DNA of 64,000 nucleotides, from the NCBI GenBank assembly GCA_019455285.1, contig JACFMS010000002.1, positions 62,001 through 126,000 of the forward strand, in the 5' to 3' direction. Both the position numbers and the translations under genes were made by a program. How positions within the stretch are numbered: position 1 is the first letter of the stretch; every line of letters starts with the position of its first letter. The DNA is from Sphingomonadales bacterium. Its GTDB lineage: Bacteria; Pseudomonadota; Alphaproteobacteria; Sphingomonadales; Govanellaceae. Shown here one piece after another: positions 9,589 to 19,172 of this stretch. The notes under the pieces were generated by a model. It did not search any database. It was not told where the DNA came from and worked only from the letters and a program-made list of their open reading frames with translations.

Positions 9589-9960
9589 TCACTGGGCAGT
9601 TTGATGTCGCTTTATATTTTCTTGCCGTGCCAGTTCTTCCTGCAGAGCCTCGATCTCTGTTCGCAAGCCCTCATACTCCTGCATTTTTCGTTTAAAAAAC
9701 CGAGCTGTCAGCGCTGCATTCTCGGCAAGACCTGTGGGCGTGAGCAAATAGGCATGCCTGATCTTATTCTTACTATGACCAAAGTTCTGCATTTTGACCC
9801 ACCCCTTTTCTATTAGGGCCCGCAGGCAATAGTTAACGCCCCCCAGACTGATGCCAAGGGCCAATGAGAGTTCGCGTTGGGTCATGCTCGGATTGTCTTG
9901 CAAGAGCTTCATCGCTCGAAAGTAAGTATCCTCCTGAAGTCTGGCCTGACGGCTTACCAT
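9589..9960 (-). CDS. EPS-associated MarR family transcriptional regulator
   Basis: This 123-residue winged-helix protein has its recognition region near residues 25-60 (MTQRELSLALGISLGGVNYCL), a wing near NKIRHAYLLTPTG and a C-terminal coiled coil (EYEGLRTEIEALQEELA). This is the architecture of the small MarR-like regulators repeatedly found at the edge of exopolysaccharide loci (TIGR04176-like). It lies first in the minus-strand polysaccharide gene run and is divergent from wzz. That position suggests it controls one or both transcripts. Whether it activates or represses cannot be seen. A good sigma-70-like promoter lies at 9990-10018. Confidence 0.85.
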   Translation of the reverse strand: MVSRQARLQEDTYFRAMKLLQDNPSMTQRELSLALGISLGGVNYCLRALIEKGWVKMQNFGHSKNKIRHAYLLTPTGLAENAALTARFFKRKMQEYEGLRTEIEALQEELARQENIKRHQTAQ

Positions 9961-9989
9961 GCAATACTTTAAACCTTTTTCTTGGATCG

Positions 9990-10018
9990 TATTAACGATT
10001 GGCCATGTGCTCTGTCAA
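9990..10018 (-). promoter_or_regulatory. Predicted sigma-70-like promoter of the EPS MarR gene
   Basis: On the minus strand a perfect TTGACA -35 box (10013-10018) is followed after 17 bases by TTAATA (9990-9995). With an 18-base spacer the -10 would be TAATAC. The start codon is 30 bases further downstream. Confidence 0.6.
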
Positions 10019-10020
10019 AG

Positions 10021-10031
10021 TGTCGGGGATT
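10021..10031. promoter_or_regulatory. Shared 11-bp motif upstream of the EPS MarR gene
   Basis: The plus-strand sequence TGTCGGGGATT lies two bases upstream of the -35 box of the MarR gene promoter. The same 11 bases occur at 16906-16916 upstream of pseB, in the same orientation relative to the downstream gene. In both places a GGCCA(C)ATG(TG)-like block lies on the promoter side. It may be an operator of a regulator common to both loci. Confidence 0.35.
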
Positions 10032-10292
10032 TTAATTATGTACAAGATTGAACAGCATACTCACTATAAAGCACTATGTATAGATATAAGGCTGATTTTT
10101 TCTGCTCTTCGGCATTTGTTTTATAACTCTAATCTTGACCAGGGTGCCTAAAGTAGGCTCAATTTCACTCGGCACATCGAGAAATTGATGATAGCTGAGA
10201 TTTTGGCTCCGTGCCTATGGCAATAGAGGGTTATGTAGGCTAAGTGGGTTTACTCGGCGTGCAAACAGAAGAACACTGGTGGAAAATTTTTA

Positions 10293-11267
10293 ATGATGCA
10301 ACATAATCATTCTACTCCTAATACTTATGATCCTAAAAACCAAGAGATAAGTATTGCAGAAATATTGGGTGAATTATGGAAAAATAAATCTATTTTATTA
10401 TTTTCTATTTTTTCCATATTATTATTATCAATACTATATCTTCATATTGCTACTTATAAATATACGGCTGAAATAAAGATATACCCAGTTCAGTCGCCTA
10501 GTGGGAACGGCATTAGCAGACAGCTAGGGGGACTGGCCTCTTTGGCCGGCGTTAATCTGCAAAACAGCCAGCAGGGATCGCCTTTTGAATTGTATTCAGA
10601 AGAAATTTATTCTCGCGAGATCGCTAATATTTTGAGTGCCGACCATAAGTTAATGAGGGTTATCTACCGCAGCGAGTGGGACCCCGAAACATCCCAATGG
10701 AAACATCCGAAAGGTATTCTTTCCTCTCTGATTGCACCCCTCAAAGCCATCCTCGGCGTACCCTCTCGCGAGTGGCAGGCCCCCAATGGGGCAAGGTTAC
10801 AAGACTATATTAAAGCAAATGTAAAGCTTGAAGAAAACCCCAGAAAATCTACCGTCACCATAAACTACACCAACCCAGATCCTCAGTTCGCGGTAAGGTT
10901 TGTCAACACGCTTCATAAAGCCACCGATGAGCGGCTGCGCCAAAGAGCCTTGGAACGATCGACAAAATATATAAATTACCTAAGCAACAAATTGCAATCC
11001 ACCACCGTCACAGAATATCGTGCAGCGCTGGTCGCTATCTTAAGCGATCAAGAAAAACTCAGTATGATAGCCAGTTCTAATGTACCCTATGCGGCGGAAT
11101 CGCTAGGTAGCGCTATTGCTTCGCTCAAGCCGACGCAACCTCGGCCCCATCTCGTATTAATGGCAGGCGTTTCCATTGGATTGATAGTGGGTATATTGAT
11201 TGTACTGGCCCGATGTTATGTTTTCGGCGATATCCAAAAACAATCCACCCCCTCTCCCCTTTCATAA
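10293..11267 (+). CDS. wzz: Wzz-type chain length determinant protein
   Basis: The protein has 324 residues in the standard Wzz layout. A short cytoplasmic N-terminus with ISIAEILGELWKNK is followed by membrane segment 1 at about 32-54, a periplasmic domain, and membrane segment 2 at about 287-307. There is no C-terminal tyrosine kinase, so it is the two-component or O-antigen type. It sets chain length by working with the Wzy polymerase in the inner membrane. It starts at ATG-ATG (10293), and the second ATG is equally possible. The last 16 residues after membrane segment 2 are encoded antisense to the end of pseI, a 52-bp convergent overlap. The gene is AT-rich while pseI is GC-rich. Confidence 0.9.
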   Translation: MMQHNHSTPNTYDPKNQEISIAEILGELWKNKSILLFSIFSILLLSILYLHIATYKYTAEIKIYPVQSPSGNGISRQLGGLASLAGVNLQNSQQGSPFELYSEEIYSREIANILSADHKLMRVIYRSEWDPETSQWKHPKGILSSLIAPLKAILGVPSREWQAPNGARLQDYIKANVKLEENPRKSTVTINYTNPDPQFAVRFVNTLHKATDERLRQRALERSTKYINYLSNKLQSTTVTEYRAALVAILSDQEKLSMIASSNVPYAAESLGSAIASLKPTQPRPHLVLMAGVSIGLIVGILIVLARCYVFGDIQKQSTPSPLS

Positions 11268-12274
11268 TCCCGCTCCGCCGTCTTGCCCAAAATGTTGGGC
11301 AGTTCTTTGGGGGCGAGGCCATAGCCGGGGCGGATGCTGCGCACGTTGTCGCGGGTAAAAACCTCTCCCTTTTTGATGTCCTTGACCGCACAGAGCGAGC
11401 GGCGGAAGATCAGGTTGCCCTTCTCGCTTTCTTTGCGCTCGTAGCTCACCTCTCCCAATGCCTCCCAGGCGGTGCGGGCATCCCGGACCAAAGCCGCCAG
11501 CTCGCCCGGCTCCAGCGAGAAACTGTCGTCCGGGCCGCCGCCGTCGCGGTTAAGGGTGAAGTGCTTTTCGATCAGGCACGCGCCCAGCGCCACGGCGGCG
11601 ATAGCAGTTGTATTCCCAAGCGTGTGATCTGACAAGCCCACCGGCAGGCCAAACCGCGCCGTCATGTCGGGCAGGGTGCGCAGGTTATAATCCCGGGCCG
11701 GGGCGGGATAGCCGGAGACGCAGTGCAATATCGCCAGCTCGCGGCAGCCGCCGCCCTTCGCCGCCGCGATGGCGTCCTCGATTTCCGCCGCATTGGCCAG
11801 GCCAGTGGAGATGATCATCGGCTTTTTCGTCTGCGCCACATAGCGAATGAGGGGCGTGTCCACCGCCTCGAACGAGGCGATCTTGTAGGCCGGGCAGCCG
11901 AGCTTTTCGAGGAGATCCACCGCCGTCTCGTCAAACGGCGAGGAGAACATGACAATGCCCGCCGCCTTGGCCTGGGCAAACAGATCAGCATGCCATTCCC
12001 AAGGGGTGTGCGCCCATTGATAAAGCTCGTAGAGGGTCTTGCCGTGCCACAGCCCGCCCTCGATGCGAAACTCCGGCCGGTCGCAGTCGATGGTCAGGGT
12101 GTCGGGCCGGTAGGTTTGAATCTTGATGGCGTCCGCGCCCGCCTTCTTCGCTTCCTCGATGATGCGAAAGGCGGCGTCAATGGAGCCATTATGATTGGCC
12201 GACATTTCGGCGATGACATAAGGCGGCAGGCCCGGCCCGATCTGGCGGCCAGCGATGGTGATGGTGGCGGTCAT
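11216..12274 (-). CDS. pseI: Pseudaminic acid synthase
   Basis: This enzyme condenses the 2,4-diamido-2,4,6-trideoxy-L-altrose released by PseG with phosphoenolpyruvate to give the nonulosonic acid. The 352-residue protein has the NeuB-type TIM barrel (AEMSANHNGS near the start, VGLSDHTLG, EKHFTLNRDGGGPDDSFS). It ends with an antifreeze-like SAF domain (NVRSIRPGYGLAPKEL). The PseI-specific pattern GGGPDDSFS distinguishes it from sialic and legionaminic acid synthases. It is last in the pse operon, and its ATG overlaps the stop of the formyltransferase-like gene by 4 bp. Confidence 0.93.
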   Translation of the reverse strand: MTATITIAGRQIGPGLPPYVIAEMSANHNGSIDAAFRIIEEAKKAGADAIKIQTYRPDTLTIDCDRPEFRIEGGLWHGKTLYELYQWAHTPWEWHADLFAQAKAAGIVMFSSPFDETAVDLLEKLGCPAYKIASFEAVDTPLIRYVAQTKKPMIISTGLANAAEIEDAIAAAKGGGCRELAILHCVSGYPAPARDYNLRTLPDMTARFGLPVGLSDHTLGNTTAIAAVALGACLIEKHFTLNRDGGGPDDSFSLEPGELAALVRDARTAWEALGEVSYERKESEKGNLIFRRSLCAVKDIKKGEVFTRDNVRSIRPGYGLAPKELPNILGKTAERDYERGEGVDCFWISPKT

Positions 12275-12918
12275 TCCTTGGCCTTTTCGATTTTAAGGAC
12301 ATAGCGATGGCCCCGCAGAGTAAAGAAGGCGGGGTAGCGCGCTGGATCGGCGATCCGCAACAGATCAAACTGCTCGGCCAGGGGGCGCGCCGGGTCGATC
12401 TCGCTCATGGCCGGGGTGCGGCGGGGATAATAGGTGGGCTCGATGTTGGCCGCCTGGGGCACCGGCTGGATGGTATCGGCGGCGGCCACCGCGAAATCCA
12501 TCAAGGCGATTTCGGCGGAAAACAGCTTGGCGTTGATCTCGTCCGTTAACTCATGGCCTTCTAGCGGCACCGATACTTTTCGCCAGATCGCCCCGCTGTC
12601 GACCTTGTCGGCGGCTTCCAGCAGGGTGACGGTCAGATGATCGGCGCCATTAAGGATCTCCCACACATGGGGGCTCCAGCCGCGACCCAAAGGCAGATCG
12701 CTGGCATGGATCACCAGGGCGTGGCCATAACGCGCGCGCACCTCTGCGTTCACGATCTCGCTGCACGAGATCAAGAACAACAGGTCGCCGCCCGCGGCGT
12801 CGGCGACGCCGGCAATGAGCCGCGCCTGATGTCCCGCCGCCGTCTGCCGTTGCCCCCAGGATTGCAAAAGCGGGCGGATGGGGTGGTCCGCGCCAGTGCA
12901 CAGCACGTCGATCTTCAT
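12271..12918 (-). CDS. Formyltransferase-like protein of the pseudaminic acid operon
   Basis: The protein has 215 residues and resembles the N-terminal domain of methionyl-tRNA formyltransferase and sugar N-formyltransferases. His71 in VIHASDLPLGRG and Asp107 in DKVDSGAI lie 36 residues apart, as do His108 and Asp144 of E. coli Fmt. The third catalytic residue, Asn two before the His, is Val69 here. The start at 12918 overlaps the pseG stop as ATGA; a longer frame from 12981 is rejected because of that coupling. It occupies the operon position where an N-acyltransferase (PseH) is needed. It may therefore add a formyl group to the C4 amine, giving a 7-formamido pseudaminic acid. The lost Asn leaves activity open. 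Confidence 0.75.
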   Translation of the reverse strand: MKIDVLCTGADHPIRPLLQSWGQRQTAAGHQARLIAGVADAAGGDLLFLISCSEIVNAEVRARYGHALVIHASDLPLGRGWSPHVWEILNGADHLTVTLLEAADKVDSGAIWRKVSVPLEGHELTDEINAKLFSAEIALMDFAVAAADTIQPVPQAANIEPTYYPRRTPAMSEIDPARPLAEQFDLLRIADPARYPAFFTLRGHRYVLKIEKAKE

Positions 12919-13994
12919 GCCGCCTCTCTTACCATGGCTTGCACCGCGTCGACCACCCGCGCCGCGCCTTCGCCATCGCATTGCGCAGCGACAGCGGCGC
13001 TTAGGGCGGCATAGGTTTGAAGATCAAGGGTCAAGAGCCGACACAGCGCATCCTCATCCAGCTCATCGGGCATCAAGGCGTCAACGAGCAGCCCCGCCGT
13101 CTGCATCCGCACCGCCGCCGGGCGCTGGTTGTCGGCCACAATGAGCGCCAGCGTCGGCAAGCCCAAGGCGCAACGCTCCCAGGCGGTGCCGCCCATGCCG
13201 CCGATGGCGACGTCGGCGTCGCGCATCAGCTCGGCCATGTTTGACGCTCCAACGAGGACCTCAATGTCCATGCCTGCCGCCGCGCGCCGTAACGCCTCGA
13301 CCTGGCGGCCATCGCCAATGACGGTGGTAACGATCACCGGCTGGCCGCCCCGTGCGGCCGCCAACAAGCGCACCACCCGCTCGGTGAGGTTTTGCGGGTC
13401 CATGCCGCCCAACGACACCAGCACCCGCCGCACGCCGGTAAAGTTTTTCCGCCGGGCCAGCGCCGCCGGCCGCGCCGCGGCGAACTCGGAGCGCAGCAGG
13501 GCATAGCGAGGCCCCGCCAGCACGCGGCAGGCAGCGGGGACCAAGGGCGCATACATCGCCGCCGTGCGGCCGAAATTCTGATCCAGCACCACATCGGCGT
13601 CATGACTCCGGTTGGCCAGATCATCGATGGCCATGATCCAGCTGACCGCTGGACGAACCGTGCGCTGCCAATCGTTACCGATGGCGTAATGATCGGTGAG
13701 CAACAGATCAACATGGCCAAGCTCGCGGGCGATGGCGGCGGCATCGGCAGCGTCTTGCTCCAGACGCGCCCCCAGCCAGGCGACATAGCCCGCGCCCGAC
13801 GCATCAACCACCGGCAGCAGCCGGCACTCATGCCCCTCAGCCCTGATCAAATCCGCCAGATGGCCAGGGTGAGCGCGACAGACGAAAGTGATTTTTGCCC
13901 CTCCCGCGCGCAAGGCGTCGGCCAGGGTAAGCGAGCGCCGGACATGGCCGCTGCCGATGAGGGCGCCGGCGTCGACGCGCACCAGCACCTTCAT
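12915..13994 (-). CDS. pseG: UDP-2,4-diacetamido-2,4,6-trideoxy-beta-L-altropyranose hydrolase
   Basis: PseG removes UDP from the diamido-trideoxy-altrose nucleotide to free the sugar for PseI. The 359-residue protein shows the GT-B fold of the family, beginning with RVDAGALIGSGHVRRSLTLA. His17 in that motif matches the general base of Campylobacter PseG. A second domain carries LVSLGGMDPQNLTERV and GGMGGTAWERCALGLP, the UDP-binding loops. The start overlaps the pseF stop by 4 bp (ATGA). It is a single-domain PseG, not fused to an acetyltransferase. Confidence 0.93.
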   Translation of the reverse strand: MKVLVRVDAGALIGSGHVRRSLTLADALRAGGAKITFVCRAHPGHLADLIRAEGHECRLLPVVDASGAGYVAWLGARLEQDAADAAAIARELGHVDLLLTDHYAIGNDWQRTVRPAVSWIMAIDDLANRSHDADVVLDQNFGRTAAMYAPLVPAACRVLAGPRYALLRSEFAAARPAALARRKNFTGVRRVLVSLGGMDPQNLTERVVRLLAAARGGQPVIVTTVIGDGRQVEALRRAAAGMDIEVLVGASNMAELMRDADVAIGGMGGTAWERCALGLPTLALIVADNQRPAAVRMQTAGLLVDALMPDELDEDALCRLLTLDLQTYAALSAAVAAQCDGEGAARVVDAVQAMVREAA

Positions 13995-14691
13995 GACTGC
14001 ACTTCCCCGCGCTTGATCAGCGCCTCGTACATCAGTTCGGCCCGCGCCCAGTCATCGGGCGTGTCGATGTCCTGCACCCGCCAGCGCGGCAGGATCAAGG
14101 GGATGGCGGTGGGGCCGAACAACGACGCGCCGCGTTGGAAAGCCTCTGCTCTGCCCCAGTAGAATTGGCCGGCATCGTGAAAAGCTTCCGGCAGATCCTG
14201 GGAGCGGGTGTTGAGGTGTTCGGGGTAAAACATCTTCAGCCGGCCGTCGGAGCGACGTTTGAGCGCGCGCTGGATGGGCGAAGGAAAAGGCGTTACCGGA
14301 AAGCAGTAATCAGCGCCGCTCGCCGTTAACAGATCATAGGCGGCAAGAATGTCGGCCGCCTGCACGAAGGGCGCGGCGGCATAGATGCAGCAGACATGGC
14401 TTAAGTCTGCGCCTACCTTGGCATACCATTCGATGGCGTGGCGAATGACCGCCGCCGTGGTGGCGGTATCGTTGGATACCTCGGGCGGCCGGCGGAAGGG
14501 CGCTGTCGCGCCGTATTTCACGGCAACGTCGGCGATCTCATCGTCATCGGTGGAGACGATCACCTCATCAAAGCAGCCGGCTTGTTGCGCGGCGGCGATG
14601 GCGTAGGCGATGATCGGCTTGCCGGCGAATGGCTTGATGTTCTTGCGCGGGATGCGCTTGGAGCCGCCGCGCGCCGGAATAAGCGCCAGCT

Positions 14692-14695
<4 letters not shown>
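13991..14695 (-). CDS. pseF: Pseudaminic acid cytidylyltransferase
   Basis: The enzyme activates pseudaminic acid as CMP-Pse for glycosyltransferases. The protein has 234 residues with the CMP-nonulosonate synthetase N-terminus ALIPARGGSKRIPRKN, which binds CTP, and the IVSTDDDEIADVA segment. FPVTPFPSPIQRAL is typical of PseF rather than NeuA. It is joined to pseC upstream and pseG downstream by 4-bp ATGA overlaps, so translation is likely coupled. Confidence 0.93.
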
Positions 14696-16874
<2,179 letters not shown>

Positions 16875-16905
16875 CTAAGGCCACATGGTAAAAATTGATT
16901 AAAAT

Positions 16906-16916
16906 TGTCGGGGATT
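16906..16916. promoter_or_regulatory. Shared 11-bp motif upstream of pseB
   Basis: The sequence TGTCGGGGATT is identical to 10021-10031 and lies 71-81 bases upstream of the pseB start, compared with 61-71 bases for the EPS MarR gene. The surrounding 50 bases are AT-rich within an otherwise GC-rich region, and CCACATGG lies at 16881-16888. It may be a regulator site, but no regulator is proven. Confidence 0.35.
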
Positions 16917-16947
16917 ATTGAGCAACAAATACGTCCTCTGCCACCCC

Positions 16948-18255
16948 TCACGCCCCCTTGCCGATGCCGACGTAGGCAAAGCCTTTGGCCGCCACCTCGC
17001 TGCGCGCGTAAACATTCCGTAGATCGATCAAAAGTGGGTTCTTCATCAATGACTTAACCTTATCGAGGTCAAGCGCCCGGAACTGGTTCCACTCGGTGAT
17101 GATGACCACGGCGTCGGCCCCATCGAGGGTGGCGTAGGCGTCCGCGCAGTAGGTGATCTCGGGCATCAGTTTCCGGGCCTCGGCCATGCCCTCCGGGTCA
17201 TAGGCGAGAATTTCAGCCCCTTCCGCCCGCAGCGCCGGCACGATCACCAGGCTGGGGCTGTCGCGCATGTCGTCGGTGTTGGGCTTGAAGGTCAGGCCTA
17301 AGACGGCGATGCGCTTGCCGGCGACGCTGCCGCCCAGGGCGCGGCTGATCTTGTAGATCATCCGGCGCTTGCGCTCGTCGTTGACCTGCACCACCGCATC
17401 GACGATGTGGAGCGGCACATTATTCATTTCCGCGGTGCGGAGCAGCGCCACGGTATCCTTGGGAAAACAGCTGCCGCCATAGCCGGGGCCGGGGTGCAGG
17501 AACTTCGCGCCGATGCGGTGATCCAGCCCCATGCCCTTGGCCACGTCCTGGACGTCGGCCCCCACCACCTCGCACAGGTCGGCGATCTCATTGATGAAGC
17601 TGATCTTGGTGGCGAGAAAGGCGTTGGAGGCGTACTTGATCAGCTCCGAGGTCGCCGGGGCGGTAAAAAGCACTGGGGTTTCGTTCAAGAACAACGGTCG
17701 GTAGAGCTCCTTCATCACGCCGCGCGCGCGCTCGCTGTCGGTCCCCACCACCACCCGGTTGGGGCGCATAAAATCCTCGATTGCCGCGCCTTCGCGCAGG
17801 AATTCGGGATTGGAGGCGACATCAAAGTCTTTGCCCGGATGGGCCTGCCGGATGCGGCGGGCGATCTCGTTGGTGGTGCCCACCGGCACCGTCGATTTGG
17901 TGACGATCACCGCATAATGATCGAGCGCCGCGCCGATCTCGTCGGCGGCGGCATAGACATAGGTCAGATCGGCATGGCCGTCGCCGCGCCGGCTGGGGGT
18001 GCCGACGGCGATAAACACCGCGTCCGCTTGCCGCACCGCTTCGGCGATATCGGTGGTGAAGCGAAGCCGCCCGGCCTTGGAGTTACGCGCCGCCAAGTTT
18101 TCCAAGCCAGGTTCAAAGATTGGAATTTCCCCAGCCTTCAGCCGCGCAATCTTACCGGCGTCCTTATCGACGCACACCACATCGTGGCCGAACTCGGAAA
18201 AACACGCCCCCGACACCAGGCCGACATAGCCGGCGCCAACCACCGCCACATGCAT
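16948..18255 (-). CDS. ugd: UDP-glucose 6-dehydrogenase
   Basis: The enzyme oxidises UDP-glucose to UDP-glucuronate in two NAD-dependent steps. The 435-residue protein has the Rossmann GAGYVG motif at 7-12. The catalytic nucleophile is Cys263 in GPGYGGSCFPKD, and the C-terminal NAD/UDP-binding domain contains GLTFKPNTDDMRDSPS. A strong GGGGG Shine-Dalgarno sequence precedes the ATG. It lies 20 bp downstream of galU, so substrate supply and use are encoded together. UDP-glucuronate is likely for the surface polysaccharide; the asparagine synthase could amidate such a uronic acid. Confidence 0.95.
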   Translation of the reverse strand: MHVAVVGAGYVGLVSGACFSEFGHDVVCVDKDAGKIARLKAGEIPIFEPGLENLAARNSKAGRLRFTTDIAEAVRQADAVFIAVGTPSRRGDGHADLTYVYAAADEIGAALDHYAVIVTKSTVPVGTTNEIARRIRQAHPGKDFDVASNPEFLREGAAIEDFMRPNRVVVGTDSERARGVMKELYRPLFLNETPVLFTAPATSELIKYASNAFLATKISFINEIADLCEVVGADVQDVAKGMGLDHRIGAKFLHPGPGYGGSCFPKDTVALLRTAEMNNVPLHIVDAVVQVNDERKRRMIYKISRALGGSVAGKRIAVLGLTFKPNTDDMRDSPSLVIVPALRAEGAEILAYDPEGMAEARKLMPEITYCADAYATLDGADAVVIITEWNQFRALDLDKVKSLMKNPLLIDLRNVYARSEVAAKGFAYVGIGKGA

Positions 18256-18275
18256 GTAAGATATCCCCCTTAGCT

Positions 18276-19154
18276 TTAAGTATTCAGATCCAGGCTGCGG
18301 ATAAAGCTTTTGATGCCGTCGCGCAAGTCGGCGCGGTCCAGCGACAGGGCGATATTGGCGGCAAGAAAGCCAACCTTGTCGCCGCAGTCATAGCGCACCC
18401 CGGAGAAGCGATAGCCATGAAACGGCATCTTGCCGATCATCTTGGCCATGGCGTCGGTGAGCTGAATTTCGCCGCCCGCGCCCGGCGCGCGGTCCGACAA
18501 ATGGCGAAACACCGCCGGCTGCAAAATGTAGCGGCCGATGATCGACAAAGTGGACGGGGCTTTTTCCGGCGCCGGTTTTTCAACGAGGCCCTGGATCGCC
18601 ACCAGCCGGCCGCGCTCGGCGCCGGGATCGAGGATGCCGTAGCGGTTGGTGTGCGCGCGCGGCACGTCCATCACCGCCACCAGGTTGCCGCCCACCTCGT
18701 CATAGGCTTCCACCATCTGCTTCAAACAAGGCGTGGGCGCATGCACCAGGTCGTCGGCGAGCATGACCGCGAAGGGTTCGTCGCCCACCAGGTTGCGGGC
18801 GCACCATACCGCATGGCCAAGCCCTAACGGCACCTGCTGGCGGGTGTAGCTGAACTGGCCCTCCTCGGGCAGCACCGAGCGCAACTCTTCCAGCGTTTCC
18901 GTCTTGCCGCGGGCCGCCAGGGTGCTTTCCAACTCATAGGAGTGATCGAAGTGGTCCTCGATCGCCGTCTTGCCGCGGCCGGTGACGAAGATGATGTCCT
19001 CGATGCCGGCGGCGCGCGCCTCCTCCACCGCATATTGGATGAGCGGCTTATCCACCACCGGCAGCATTTCCTTGGGCATCGCTTTGGTCGCCGGCAGGAA
19101 GCGGGTGCCGAGACCGCCCACCGGCAAAATGGCTTTTCTGACTGGCTGTTTCAC
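18276..19154 (-). CDS. galU: UTP-glucose-1-phosphate uridylyltransferase
   Basis: GalU makes UDP-glucose from glucose-1-phosphate and UTP. The protein has 292 residues, the bacterial norm. It carries the GGLGTRFLPATKAMPKEML nucleotide-binding loop at the N-terminus, MLADDLVHAP for metal binding, and IQGLVEKPAPEKAPS. The next gene, ugd, uses its product. Pgi encoded upstream provides hexose phosphate, so the three genes form a short pathway segment. Confidence 0.96.
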   Translation of the reverse strand: MKQPVRKAILPVGGLGTRFLPATKAMPKEMLPVVDKPLIQYAVEEARAAGIEDIIFVTGRGKTAIEDHFDHSYELESTLAARGKTETLEELRSVLPEEGQFSYTRQQVPLGLGHAVWCARNLVGDEPFAVMLADDLVHAPTPCLKQMVEAYDEVGGNLVAVMDVPRAHTNRYGILDPGAERGRLVAIQGLVEKPAPEKAPSTLSIIGRYILQPAVFRHLSDRAPGAGGEIQLTDAMAKMIGKMPFHGYRFSGVRYDCGDKVGFLAANIALSLDRADLRDGIKSFIRSLDLNT

Positions 19155-19172
19155 GTCGCTGATCCGAGGTTT

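Larger units (their letters stand above)
9961..10292. other. Divergent regulatory region between the MarR-type regulator and wzz
   Basis: This 332-bp AT-rich region separates divergent genes. It contains a sigma-70-like promoter for the regulator gene (9990-10018) and, just upstream of its -35 box, an 11-bp motif also found upstream of pseB (10021-10031). The wzz side has no equally clear promoter. A GGTGGA sequence about 10 bases before the wzz ATG can serve as ribosome binding site. No open reading frame is supported. Confidence 0.5.
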
